Shown here piece by piece: positions 43,961 through 55,467 of a stretch of 64,000 nucleotides of DNA. The number at the start of each line of letters is the position of its first letter. The first letter of the stretch is position 1. The stretch is from Mastigias papua. Its lineage: Eukaryota; Cnidaria; Scyphozoa; Rhizostomeae; Mastigiidae. The stretch spans positions 5,654,517 through 5,718,516 of the forward strand of contig OZ025278.1 of the NCBI GenBank assembly GCA_964019165.1, read 5' to 3'. The notes below the pieces were generated by a model. It worked only from the letters and a program-made list of their open reading frames with translations, ran no database searches and had not been told where the DNA came from. The position numbers were made by a program, and so were the translations under genes.

Positions 43961-45232
43961 GACATCAACATCATTATGCACGCCAGAAAATCCCTCCTTT
44001 TCAACAATAACGAGCCATGGATCAAGAAAGGCAACAACACATTCGATGTTACCATGGGAAGTTTTGACGGGGCAGAAATCTGTGAACTAGTTGGCCTCTA
44101 CATCCTCCACGGTCTATGCGCAAAATACGGAAAAGACAATATCGGACTCTACAGAGATGACGGATTGGCTATTTTTAAGAACATTTCAGGCCCAGCAGCA
44201 GAACGAATAAAGAAAGACATAACAAGACATTTCAGAAACCACGGACTAAACATCACAATACAGACAAACATGAAAGTAGTCAACTACCTGGACGTTACAT
44301 TCAACCTCAACAGCGGAACATACTACCCTTACAGAAAACCCAATGACCAGCCACTATACATCAATACAAAGTCCAACCATCCACCCAGTATCATCAAACA
44401 ACTTCCAAAAAACATTAGCCACCGAATCTCCAGCTTATCCTGCAATGAAACAGAATTCAGCAAAATAAAACCAACCTATGAAGACGCCCTAAAATCCTGC
44501 GGATTCAATCAGCCCCTTACCTACAGCAACCATGACCCAGCCGCAAGTAGAAGGAAAAATAGGCAACGGAACATCATTTGGTACAACCCTCCATATAACA
44601 AGAACATACGCACTAACATCGGCTACATATTCCGCAAGCTAATAAACAAGCATTTTCCTAAAACCCATAGATTTCACAGCATCTTTAACAAAAATAACCT
44701 GAAAATTAGTTACAGCTGTACAGAAAACATGGCCTCCATCATTAGCAAGCACAACAAGAAAATCCTCAACACCAAACCGCCCATCACCACATCAAAATCA
44801 TGCAACTGCCGTATAAAAGAAGACTGCCCTTTAAACAATAACTGCCTCACCACTAACATTGTCTACAATGCCAAAGTGACCACAAACGAGGACGCAACCG
44901 GGAAAAATTACATAGGCGCGACTGAAGGGACATTCAAACAACGTTTCACCCAACATAAACTGTCATTTAAGAACAACAAATACTCCAACAGCACGGAACT
45001 CTCCAAATACATCTGGCAACTTAAGGACAACAATACAGAATACCAAATTCAATGGTCTATTATCACCGCAGCTCAACCATATAGCAACATTTCAAGAAGA
45101 TGTGACCTTTGTGCATCAGAAAAGCTACACATAATCAAAAGCAACAGTAATAATACCCTAAACAAACGCTCCGAACTAATCTCCAAGTGCAGACATGAAA
45201 ACAAATATTATTTAATCAACAATAATACGTAA
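43910..45232 (+). CDS. PLE-3 right arm: RT plus GIY-YIG endonuclease, 440 aa
   Basis: Same protein as the left arm, extended upstream by the spacer. From the Met at 43910 it covers RT from just after motif A (METAIGFAKIYCDITERD), through [19 protein letters not shown] and [11 protein letters not shown], to the Cys-rich [15 protein letters not shown] and the GIY-YIG endonuclease (VYNAKV ... [13 protein letters not shown]). Upstream in frame the motif A Asp is His (FHIENFYPSI). PLEs use the GIY-YIG nuclease to nick the target and the RT to copy the RNA. This copy is 5'-truncated and lacks the catalytic Asp, so it cannot be autonomous. Typical full PLE proteins are about twice as long. Confidence 0.88.
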   Translation: METAIGFAKIYCDITERDINIIMHARKSLLFNNNEPWIKKGNNTFDVTMGSFDGAEICELVGLYILHGLCAKYGKDNIGLYRDDGLAIFKNISGPAAERIKKDITRHFRNHGLNITIQTNMKVVNYLDVTFNLNSGTYYPYRKPNDQPLYINTKSNHPPSIIKQLPKNISHRISSLSCNETEFSKIKPTYEDALKSCGFNQPLTYSNHDPAASRRKNRQRNIIWYNPPYNKNIRTNIGYIFRKLINKHFPKTHRFHSIFNKNNLKISYSCTENMASIISKHNKKILNTKPPITTSKSCNCRIKEDCPLNNNCLTTNIVYNAKVTTNEDATGKNYIGATEGTFKQRFTQHKLSFKNNKYSNSTELSKYIWQLKDNNTEYQIQWSIITAAQPYSNISRRCDLCASEKLHIIKSNSNNTLNKRSELISKCRHENKYYLINNNT

Positions 45233-45329
45233 TAGATATATCCCTTGATAGCAATTCGCTTAATCAACCTTGTTTTAGAATCTTATTAATTAATCGAATC
45301 TGCGTATTTGGAATGTTATTCAGTTATAG

Positions 45330-45371
45330 TCTGTCTGATGAGTGCTTAGGCACGAAACTCAGAGTAACAGA
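45330..45371 (+). ncRNA. Hammerhead ribozyme, right PLE-3 arm
   Basis: The fold satisfies every core requirement. Stem I is TCTGT (45330-45334) with ACAGA (45367-45371). Box 1 is CTGATGA. Stem II is G-TGC, loop TTAG, GCA-C. Box 2 is GAAA. Stem III is minimal, ACT-CAG-AGT, with the A15.1-U16.1 pair. H17 is A, so cleavage is predicted between 45366 and 45367. Minimal type I hammerheads with very short stem III are a known property of Penelope-like elements. It sits about 100 bp after the ORF stop and about 35 bp before the arm end. Confidence 0.9.
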
Positions 45372-45464
45372 GAATTGGTCTTTTCCTTTTCTATATTTCT
45401 GCTATCAACGCTCTGTACTTTGTACATAGAGCACTATATGCTGGTGAAGACAACACCTTCTATT

Positions 45465-45628
<164 letters not shown>

Positions 45629-46183
45629 GTATCTAGAAACCCTGAATGTATATGCTGCATGTTTATCGACAACATTTAGACTTAGATTTGTGTCCTGGAG
45701 AAAATTCAATACTCTAATGCGTTCTTGTAAAAGTGTTTATAACCACGGAGTCATAATTATAAGTCCTATCGTGGTTGTGAAATGTCAGGAAACAGACATG
45801 AGAAAAGAATCAAAGGTTTATAGCTGTTAAATCTGGCCAGTGATAGTCTACTGCAGCGTTCCAATACTATTTGTATAAATGATAATTAGTTAATTCACAG
45901 GATGAAATGATATCATACGGTTATAATTAGCTTCGCATTGACATCTGGTCACAGGGCAAACTTTCTCTCCCTCATTGTAGCCGTAACTACATCCATTTGC
46001 AGCACATAGACCTAAAAGTTCAAAAAGAAGAAGTATGGCCAATGGACAAAAGAACGGGCATGAAAAATACTAGTGCAAATATGTGTAGTATGACTATATG
46101 TCGTTACATCACAGTCCCTTAACTTTACTAAATCAAGGTTATGAACCTTTAACACAGTCATAGTTATTGTTTTGCAATATTAT
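45629..46183. other. No gene recognised
   Basis: About 550 bp between the TA array and the hAT element; nothing identifiable. Confidence 0.4.
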
Positions 46184-49100
46184 TAGGCCTCCCACACTGT
46201 CATAAAATCATAAAACGAAACGTCATAAAATTTTGATGTTTTGAAACTTTGTCATAAAATGTGCTAAAAGGTAGGCAAGTGTCATACAATTTCATAAATG
46301 TTTGCATGAAAAATGTTTCTCATAAGTTGTGACTAGATTACTTTATTGACCCTTTTGCAAAAAAATATTGATACCTCGACTGTAACTTTGTATGAAACGA
46401 AGATGAAGTATTTGTGATTAATACTCAAGTATTTGGTTGTTTTACTAAGCTGTCTTTACAACGAAATCTCCCACAGAAAGTTGAAAGAACTCGAATCTTT
46501 CTCTCTTTTATCACAGCAGTTGAGTTGCCAACAAGCCATGCTATTAACTAGAGAAACGCCTGTATACAGAGAAACCTCTATCCTATCCTTTAGAACACTG
46601 ACCCCTCAGTCTTAAACAATAAAGCACATGGTATCGAATTACTTTTCCCTCACAAATTCCGCAGAAAATTGATCTTTTCAACGCCTTCTCAGGTCATACA
46701 CACATTCTGATTGAATGATACCATTAAAGATCAGACACAAAAAATACAATAGGCCTCAACTCCTCTCCTCGACAGATTTTGCGTCTGTTCTGTTCCGGTT
46801 TCTCATCGGTTTGTCTCATTTTATGGTAGATACCTCAGATTTTTATGGCTGCTAAAGACAAACAACTTATAGTGAGTCATGGGAAAAGGAGGTTCCTTTC
46901 TTACGTGGCATTCCATCTGACAGATATCGTGGATCATGTGTAGCTTGTAGCAAAACATTCAGAATTGATGGCTGTGGAATTTCGCAAGTACGTTAACATA
47001 TGTGAGGCACTACCAACTTGCAACATTAAAAGAGGATGAAAACCAAGTAACATTTTCCAGATCTGAGAATGGCAGTGCTATAATGAGTAAGAACAAATTT
47101 GTTTTGTTGCAATATGAACAAATAGTGAAAGCAAAGATTTTGCAAGCTTTCAAAACTGCTGAATCAAATTTTTCATTTGCGGCTGCCACCAGAGATGGCG
47201 ATAGGTTCCGCCAAATGTTCCCAGATTTGAAAATAGCTCAAGGCTACAAGCAAAATGAAACATGGATGGCATATGCTATGGCCTTTTCCCATACTTCAGA
47301 GAGAGCCTGAAGAGTGACTGTCATCCAAAAGCTTTGTGTTTCAAGTTTGATGAAACAACAACCTCGCAAGTCAAAAAGGAACATGATGGTTTTGTGCAGT
47401 ATTGGAGCAAGTCCCAAAATGGGATTGTTGTGACATATTGTGGATCATTGTTCGTTGACCAATGTCCGGATGAGAAACATGTTGAACATTCCTTTGCATT
47501 CATCGAGAAAATTGGGCTTGATATTACAGTTATGTCGCATCTTGGCCTGGATGGACCAAACGTGAATTTGAAATTCCAACGCTTTCTTCTGCAGTCATCA
47601 TTACCAGCTGAGGCACAAACGTCATTTTTGGACATTGGATCTTGCCCAATGCATATTGTGCATAATGCCTCTAGAAAAGGTGTTTTGCAATTGAATTTCA
47701 ATGTTGATCAATTTGCTTTAGACATTCATTTCTTTTTTAAGCTGTCAGCTGCACGTCGGGCTGATGATAACAGTATGGTCGAGTTTACAGATGTTGTCTC
47801 AGAGTATGGTCAGAAGCGCTCCACGACCAGGTGGGCTACCATGCGGAAAGTTGTAGTGCGGTTGATTGGACAGTATGATAAGCTGAAAGAACACTTTTTG
47901 ACTTTCCTCCCTAGTACCTCTTCATTTAAAGCAAGTGTTAAGAAGAGTTCTCGCTACGAAAACATCATTTGCAAGATGCTGAATGATACCACCTTGTGTT
48001 TTTTATCCTTTGTAGCCTATTTTGCTACAGATTTTGAGTCGTTTTTAACAAAGTTTCAGTCTATGAAGCCGTTGATCCGCACTTTGTATGAAGAAATTTT
48101 GACATTACTGTTGAACGTCATGGCCAAGTTTGTAAGGTCAAAGCATCTTAGTGAGATGAAAGATGGAGAGAAGCATGCTCTCTCTGTGAATCAGCTACTG
48201 TTGGTAAATACGTGCGATAAAGATGTTGTCAAGTGCCTCCGTCACGTTGATGTTGGAACAAAAGCTAGCGAGCTCTTCTTGTCGTCTTCTTTGGGTATTG
48301 GGAAAGTTGAGAAGAACTTTCGCAGTGACTGCCTTCAGGCATACCGAAACACAGCTGATTACTTGAAAAGAATGCTACCGATCAATTCGTTGATTGAGAA
48401 TGCATAATTCATAAAACCAGAAAAAAGAAATGCTAATGGGTCTCTTGAAGGTATTACAAAGCTTAAAAAATGGTTTTGTCAGCATTGTCAAAAGTATTGC
48501 CAGCAATTTTCCCTGCTTGTCTCATTACTGAAGATGTGTGTGATGTTGTGCGCACAGAAAGGAGGCTCTACCAGATGAAACATTTCCATACTCAGCCTAT
48601 CAATCAAATGCAAAAACCATGCTGTCTTCAAAGAAGCAGCACTCGTATTGGGAAGCAACTTTCATGTTGACTGGGGTCAACTTGGTACCAAAGGAGTCAC
48701 CAAAATTTGACATGGTGAAATTTGTTTTCCATTTAGAGAAGCTGATTGGATCAGATGGTAAATCGAAATATCCATTCCTTGTTTCGCTGTTTCAAGTAAT
48801 TCTTTCTTTTTCACATGGAAACAGTGCGTCTGAGAATGGTTTCTCCATTAATAAAGCATTGCTTGATGTTCGTGGAAATTCTCTGGGCCAGTGAACAATT
48901 GAGGCTTTGCGCTGTTGTCAAAGATGCACTTTTACAGTGCCCATCAATAATTGATATTCCTATCACAAGATCTTTGATAGATAAAGTAACAGATGCAAGA
49001 AACCGGTATGTGGCCGACTTGGAATCTACAAGGAAGATTGAACGAGAAGAGACAGCAAGGAAAAGGGAGCTGGAAGCCCAAAACAATGTTTAATGTGAGA

Positions 49101-49627
49101 AGAGCGGAGGAATTGTCTGTTGCAAGAATATCTTTAGAACAACTACAGAACGGCTTGGCGGTTGCGGTTGACAGAGTTATAGAAGGAAATGATCAGCTTA
49201 AAGAGCTTTTAAGCCAGAAAAATTGCACAAAGCACCAGTTGCAGAGAGTTCAAACCAAAATTGAGATGGGCCTTAAGCGAAGGGGGAACTTGAAGCAGAT
49301 AAAGAAGTATTGCAGAAGAGATTGAAAGAAATTGAACAGATAAAAAAGTGAATGAACCAAAACTGAACTGTCAATTGTGATGTTTTTTGCTTGACATTCT
49401 TGTTGCTTCAATAATTTATTTTGTGTTTGATAAACTGTGTGCCTAGATTATGACTTGATTTTACCGTATTTGTCAGGATAGTATTTCAAAATAACCAATG
49501 AATAGCGTAAATTGTGTCATAACATGTCATAAAAATCACCAAATAATGTCAGGAAATGTCCTAAAAATTCAGCAAAAAGTGCCGTAAATTCATGAAAAAA
49601 ATTGTTAAATTTAGAGTAGGAGGCCTA
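46184..49627 (+). mobile_element. hAT DNA transposon, broken transposase
   Basis: A 3.44-kb element with short terminal inverted repeats: TAGGCCTCCCACACT at the left and, reverse-complemented, TAGGCCTCCTACTCT at the right. Imperfect 8-bp flanks (CAATATTA before, CAATATGC after) fit the 8-bp duplication of hAT elements. Subterminal regions are crowded with TGTCATAAAA-type motifs (46198-46310 and 49508-49590), typical transposase-binding repeats. Inside is a hAT transposase (about 46889-49349) in several frames. Confidence 0.8.
46889..49349 (+). pseudogene. hAT transposase with BED finger and C-terminal coiled coil
   Basis: Order of domains: a BED zinc finger at about 46889-47020 (FLRGIPSDRYRGSCVACSKT, then a frame change, YVRHYQLAT). 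The transposase core follows at 47030-48407, with the DDE Asp residues in CFKFDETTTSQVKKEHDG and SHLGLDGPNVN, and STTRWATM. The C-terminal dimerisation region is at 48676-48990, with SFSHGNSASENGFSINKALL supplying the Glu and the hAT signature. A Lys/Glu-rich coiled-coil tail runs to about 49349 (DLESTRKIEREETARKRE; RISLEQLQNGLAVAVDRV). Frame changes near 47000, 47275, 48410-48680, 48885 and 49085 break it. Full-length similarity is to a hAT group with 'FDETTT..QKK..D..V.YW', common in cnidarian genomes. Confidence 0.82.
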
Positions 49628-50215
49628 CAATATGCAATTTCCCAAGTACAGCATCACGTATATAAAATCATATTCTAATTCAATAGAGGAAAGTGGTGCA
49701 AAGTCCAACAAATAGTCGATGTATAAGATGTTACTTAAGCATAAGTATATCAATAGAAATCGACAAGCAAGTGTACCCTTCCTGTAAAATCCTCGGCTAT
49801 TTTGGTTGAAAGTTTTCACCCATATAGTTTGTTGTTTAAACTATGATCTAGGGCTAATCGAACTTTCGGGTTTAAACAGTTCAGTTGTAGCTAACGGCTA
49901 GAAAGTATTTGTTCAAAGAAGAAGAAATCTGTGCAAATACATCCATATCTAACTTTCTTCCTTAAATGTGACTATAAACTGAAAAATTGCTTGAATTAAG
50001 GAAACTTTAAAGTAGTTTAAAGCACCTTTAAGCCAATCAAAAATCTTTGTCATAAATGCACAAACAAAAACCGAAAGAGACAAAATCATTAACTGCGCTT
50101 ACTAATACGATAGAATTATTGGGATATAGCTATGATTAACAAATTCAGGATATTTGCCAAGTTACTTTTGGAATTTAATTAACTCCTGACTTTCGTAAGG
50201 CCAAACTGTTGGACA
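49628..50215. other. No gene recognised
   Basis: About 590 bp right of the hAT element; no coding or repeat termini identified. Confidence 0.4.
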
Positions 50216-50968
50216 AAAGGAATGCATATCCTAGCAGTAAACAAAACTAAGCTTGACAATGAAATCAATGATTACTTGCTCGAGATCGAGGGCGACACTT
50301 TACACAGGGGGGACAGAAACAGGAATGGGCGTGTAGTTGCTATGTATGTGTGCAATTCGTTAAAACGCACTAGCAAAAACGGACATACGTGATAAGTCTC
50401 TCGTATTTATTTGCATAGAAAGTAAACCTATCAGAACCAGGCCTTTTCTTATATTCGCCTGATACATACCTCCACCTGCCCTTACTGAGTTCTTCAAAAC
50501 AACTAGAAGGAAATTTAGAATTTTTCGATAGGGAAAACAAAGAAATAATTATCATGAGCGATACCAACTGTGACTTCTCGTCAAAGGTAGCTGATGTGTA
50601 CAGTAGCTCACTCAATAATACTGCACATTTAGCTGAGATCCATAATTTGTTCGGTCTGACGCAAATGATAGGCGAGCCTACAAGAGTGACGCTAATTTCA
50701 TTAACGCTCGCTCATTGACCACATAACCACGAACAAACCTGGAAGCGTGGTTGCATCTGGCGTCTTTAGTATACTTTAGTTTTACTTTAAGCAAGCATTA
50801 TCTTGTTTATGTAACTAGGACGTTATGGGCTCCTCAAAATGTCAGCGTAAAACTCTACCCACTAGAAAAATGAAAAACTTCAGCAGTGAAAATTTCCTGT
50901 CGGATCTAGGCCAGATCGAATGGGACAGCATCGTTAGTTCAAGTAAAGATATTACGTGAAAAGTCTGT
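50216..50968 (+). mobile_element. LINE endonuclease remnant (LINE-F)
   Basis: The plus strand, across frame changes, reads GIHILAVNKTKLDNEIN (motif 'ILAxxETKLD' with Lys for Glu), then GDRNRNGR and, at about 50550, IIMSDTNCDFSSK (equivalent of 'GDFN'), HNLFGLTQMIGEPTRVT and a decayed DHITTN region near 50715. This is the endonuclease half of a CR1-like ORF2 with many stops. RT is absent because PLE-4 begins at 50969 on the opposite strand. Confidence 0.65.
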
Positions 50969-52223
50969 TGGTACTACAGAACTTCACTATAGCAAGAATA
51001 AGCGGGAACATTGCTTTAGCATGCTGAAAGCTTTTTTCGTCCGACACTCGTCAGAGTATGAAACGTCGGATAGCGACCGAAAGGTGAAACGAAATATATA
51101 GCCAGATACAGGTACACGTGATATGATGAATAATGCGTCTATTTCGCTCTATGATTGGCCAATTAGCACCTATTCACCATTGTTTACTTGAAGAGTCCAA
51201 GTGAAAAAACGAACTCTTTTTGTTTACACAAGACTGGGTTTTGAGTCTTGATGTGAACCGATTCCAAAACACCTAAATGAAAGGACGATCTTGCTTGCCC
51301 AATGATCCGAAAATTATTGTCTGTATATGTTTTGGCGCATTCTGGATTTGTAATAAGATGTTGTCCTATGGCCGAATCACTTTTCATTTTAGAAATAGAG
51401 TTTTACACATACGAGGTGGCTGTTCTCTAGTTGTAGTGTTTTTCGTCCTGATGCTCGTGGGGACATGTTGTTTTATTCTGTCTGCTAGTCTCTGCGTGGT
51501 GCGCCCTACGTACCGAGCTTCACATCGGCACGAAAGTTCGTAAACTACACAACTTTTTTGAGTGGTAGGAAAGCTATCTTTTTTAGCAGATGGTAGCATG
51601 ACCCAAGTGTTATAAACCGCACGGGTCTTCACAGCATAGAAGCAAGATGTAATGGCTTTGTTAATTTGGTTTTCAAATTTTGAAGAAACATTTCCAATCC
51701 AGGGCAATTTTAGGTAGACCGGGTACTTTTCAGGACCAAACTGTTTTTCTGGTGAAATGTTGGCTAGTTTTTCCTTAATGCAAGAAACAAGGACATCTTC
51801 TGGATATCCATTGTCAATAAGCAGTTGTTTTATTGTGCCCAGCTCAGAATCTAACGTGGTTTTAGAGCAAATCATAAGTGCCCTGTGAACTAAAGTTTTT
51901 ATAAGGTTGATTTTTCTAGCTTTTGGGCTAAAGGAATTCCAACGGATGTATTGACCAGTAAACGTTGGTTTCCTGTAAATGCTGGTGAGAAATCCAGTGT
52001 CCCCTTTCTGAACCGAGACGTCTAGAAAATTTAGAGAGTTGTTTTGCTCCTTCTCTACCGTAAAATTTAGGGCTGGATGTAGCTGGTTGAGGTTGACGTG
52101 AAAACGGTCACATTCCAGCTCAGAATCGAAAATGACAAAAGTATCGTCAACATAACGAAAGTAGACACCTGACTTTATGGTGTTATTGAAAAGTCTACTG
52201 TCATGAATATTTTCGTGGGTTTT
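50969..52223 (-). mobile_element. PLE copy with GIY-YIG endonuclease and ribozyme-like tail (PLE-4)
   Basis: A minus-strand copy of the PLE-1 family. The coding part 52289-51384 starts in RT at HDSRLFNN and VYFRYVDDTFVIF, continues LNFLDVSVQKG, SFYRKP-like SIYRKPTFTGQYIRW and NKAITSCFYAVKTRAVYNTW, and reaches the GIY-YIG core SCVVYELSCRCEARYVGRTTQRLADR. After a frame change at 51384 it continues KSDSAIGQHLITNPECAKTY. The 3' tail with a hammerhead-like motif ends at 50969, at the same base context as PLE-1. The copy is truncated upstream of RT motif C at a micro-inversion (52206-52223). Confidence 0.85.
51020..51060 (-). ncRNA. Hammerhead ribozyme-like motif in PLE-4 tail (degenerate)
   Basis: Minus-strand core CTGACGAG ... 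GAAA, with stem I CATACT against AGCATG (five of six pairs) and predicted cleavage after TTTC. Stem II (GTG-TCG-GAC) has a G-G mismatch that is U-G in the PLE-1 copy. The position corresponds to 38484-38524. It is probably decayed. Confidence 0.45.
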
Positions 52224-52289
52224 GTATCTTGATAGTCCAAACTTTCTCCATAAATTTGCATTGAACGACATTTCTTTCCACATATACAC
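51384..52289 (-). pseudogene. PLE-4 RT C-terminus plus GIY-YIG endonuclease
   Basis: A 301-codon open frame. The first ~27 codons (MYMWKEMSFNANLW...) are not PLE-like and lie beyond the breakpoint. From HDSRLFNNTIKSG on it is PLE RT with RYVDD at about residues 47-51, followed by the connection region and GIY-YIG domain (Tyr in CVVYELSC, YVGRT, then the Arg-rich helix QRLADRIKQH). The frame ends CKTLFLK* exactly where the plus copy at 38157 also changes frame. The C-terminal continuation is 51387-51184. RT motifs A and B are missing. Confidence 0.85.
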
Positions 52290-53359
52290 TAGTTACTATT
52301 AGCAATTCCTTCTCGTTCAGTTTCACGAACATTGGCCCTCAAATAAATGTCCCAATGTCCTGACTCGGTCCTCAAATCAGTATCCCAGTGCTCAAGTGTC
52401 TTCCCAGTTCTCATGTAGAACAACTTCAAACAAACACTGTCAGGCACTTCTGTATTTTGTTTCGCTACTTCAACATAACATTCTTTTGATGACCCCTTAC
52501 TATATTCAGCCGTTTTGACTCATGAGCGACTTCCAGAATAATAAAAGATTTATTTGTAGCTCTGTTTTGATGTATCTTTAGCAATTCTTGATTGTATAGT
52601 TTTTAAGTTTTAGAACTGAGACTTAAAGTTCTTGTTATAATTAAAAGAACGATCTTACCACCGTACTTCTCTTTACTTTATACAAATGCACGTTGCAGGC
52701 TGGTAGACAATAAATCGTATTTTTCTGTGTAATCTTCACCACGATAGAAACCAATTTACTATTTACAAATTATGATTTGGTATATACATTTGCTCCCCGG
52801 AATTACGTATAAAGATGAAGTAAATAAAATCTCTGTTGGAAAGGGAGGGCTAGGTAAAGTTTGGCAATGTGTTGAAGAAAAAGTAATGTGTGAAATTAGA
52901 CCTGAACAAAGAGCAAGGTGTTATGACGCAATGGAATGTTAGTGTGATGTTAGTCGAGAGGAAATGATGGCAATGAACTGTAGTAAAACACGCAATGAAT
53001 GAATGAGTGGAGTGGAGCATAAGGTAACTAAAAATGTAATTACTACATATTTGTGCCTTTGCAATACCAATGGCCCGCTTTTAGGTCACAGAAATGGGTA
53101 TAATATTTCCAACTTCTGTAGTCAAAGGTAGTGATTCAGTGTCTTTCTGCACGTGATGACGTCAGTGCAACAACAACTTCTGTCTTGCGAAAAATTGAGG
53201 ATGGCGGCCTAGCACGAGGTGGATTTTGACGAGAAACAACTGCGAATATCAGCGGAAGTACGCAAGTAAGAGCAAAAACACTTCAGATAATGGGGTTTTG
53301 TGACATTCTCTACAACATATCAAATTGTAGTTTCTTCCCGAACTTTCCCTTTAAGATAG
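52224..53359. other. No gene recognised
   Basis: About 1.1 kb between PLE-4 and the copia remnant; no coding, termini or motif recognised apart from a CRE-like TGACGTCA at 53157. Confidence 0.4.
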
Positions 53360-54440
53360 TGTGCTCTCACAAGTAGATATAATGTTTTTCAATCTAATAA
53401 GTAGATATAAGTCCTTTTCAATTTGGGAAACTAGATTTGTAAAGCACTTGTACCCTGTGGACAAGAAGGTACACGATGCCATTACAGTAGAAAACGAGGA
53501 GATGACTTCGATTAAAGCAATTGACGGGCCTACGCAGAACTGGTCCAAGTTCTGGATGAACGTTCTTTACAGTTGATAATGCACGACAAAAGGAATTACG
53601 GATAAACACAAAATGCTCGAAGACATCACAATGTCTTTCATGTGGAAAAATGTCACATAAGTCATGGGATTGCAGATTCAAGTCGAAACTACGATGTGAT
53701 TTCTGCAAGAAATAGGGGCACATTGAAGTTGTTTGTTTACAAAAGAGGTCAACCTCAGCATGTGTCTCGTCACAGCTTACCTTTACAACAAACACATATG
53801 CAACTAAAATGGATACTAAAATGGATAAGATACTTGTAGACTGTGGGGCTACATGTCGTGTCATTAATAGTAAGCACTATTTCCTTACTGTCGATCAACC
53901 TTTTGATCCTAAAACCCACTTTATCGAGCTAGCAACTGGAAGGCGTAGTCATGAATTGGCAGAAGCAAGGGGCACTGCACAATGTACTATCACCGATTCA
54001 AACGGAATTAAGCACAAGGTAATGCTACAAGATGCTTTATTTGTTCCAGATTTTCCAATAAGTCTGTTTTCAGTAAGATCAGCAACAGATCATGGTGCAT
54101 ACGTTACTTTCACAAAAGGCAGTGCCAATCTTACTTCCAGCAATACCACTTTTGAATTCATACGTTAAGGAAAGCTTTTTGTCTTGCCAACTACACAGAC
54201 TTCAGCATACACCACAAGAACACTGGAGCAATGGCAAAAATCCCTAGGACATATGAACTATCAAGATATTATGGAGTTGTCAATTGTCACTGAGGGTATG
54301 AATATAATACAATCCTCTTTGCCACGATCATGTCAAATTTGTCTAAAGAACAAGATTACTAAGTCACCAAAGTCGCAGGAGGAAATAACAGCACACGCTA
54401 CAAAACCTCTTCATCGCATACATTCAGACATATTAGGTCA
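53360..54440 (+). mobile_element. Ty1/copia gag-pol remnant
   Basis: Plus-strand pieces in order. The gag C-half is at 53361-53576 (YKSFSIWETRFVKHLYPVDK, NEEMTSIKAID). Two zinc knuckles follow at about 53625-53750 (CLSCGKMSHKSWDC, and CDFCKK-stop-GHIEVVC). The aspartic protease is at 53809-54168 (ILVDCGATCRVI, Asp-Cys-Gly instead of the usual Asp-Thr/Ser-Gly; DALFVPDFPISLFSV). The GAG-pre-integrase domain is at 54184-54430 (WQKSLGHMNYQDIM; CQICLKNKITKS), then the first residues of integrase (HRIHSDILG). Stops at about 53577, within the second knuckle and at 54168 make it dead. It is cut off at 54440 by a minus-strand LINE. No LTRs seen. Confidence 0.82.
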
Positions 54441-55288
54441 TTGAGGTTTTCTGATGTGATAGTTGCACATGTATCATCGGCATACATATTTGGAGTCATG
54501 TATTCCAAGCAATTCTCAAAATCATTAACATACAGTAAGAATTGGAAGGATCCCAAACACGAGCCCTGTGGAATACCACACTTCAAAATATCTCTGCTAG
54601 AGTTAGCTCAATCCTAGTGACAAAATTGCTCCTTATTGGTCAGGTAAGAAGTGAACCAGTTGTTGGGAGTACTCTCAATGCTATACTTTCGTAGCTTCAG
54701 CAATAACGTTTTATGGTCAACTGTATCAAAAGCTTTCTTATGGTCAAGGAATATACTCAAGTTTATTTTCCCTTTATCAGAGATCTTTAACCATGAGTCT
54801 ATAACATTAAGTAGACATGTCACTGTGTAGTGCAGTTTTTGAAATGCAAATTTAATGCAAATTTGGCTCAAATATAGTTTGTTGTAGCCTTTTAGATGCT
54901 CCATTAATTGGTCGTGTGCAATCTTTTCTAGTATCCTCGATACAGCTGACAATACTGAAATGGGCCTGTAATTGTTGACATCTGTATTAGATCCCGTTTA
55001 AAACTTGCAGTTACTCTGGCCAATTTCCAAATCTGGGGAAAAATACCCTTTTCTAAAGATGCATTGTATATCAGTGTTATTGCTTTGAGATTAAGTGTAC
55101 AGCATCTTTCAATATTTTGACTGAGATCCTATCAGCAGATTTAGACTTATTCAGGGCTCTTATTGCACGTTCCACTTACTCTACGCTTACTGTTTCTAAT
55201 TTAAATCTGCTATTATTGATTTCGTTTCCCAGGTACCTAAGAGAATCATCAAGAGGTTGGCTAATAATTTTCTCTGCTAACGTAGGCC

Positions 55289-55439
55289 TGTAATATTCCT
55301 GTGTGCGTTTTTAGAGCAGATTCAGAAACAACAACCTTCTTGAAGCAGAACAAACCAAGGCTTCTAATTCAACGTACTTACACACATACAAACATATCAC
55401 ACTCCTTAGTGTCCTGGTCACTAGTCTCTAAATACTACA
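55289..55439 (-). repeat. gypsy-2 3' LTR
   Basis: 151 bp, on + TGTAATATTCC ... AATACTACA, so TG...CA ends. It is preceded by AGGCC (target duplication) and followed by the polypurine tract on its inner side. Confidence 0.95.
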
Positions 55440-55467
55440 TCATTCCCCCTTTTTAAAAGTTAGTGTC

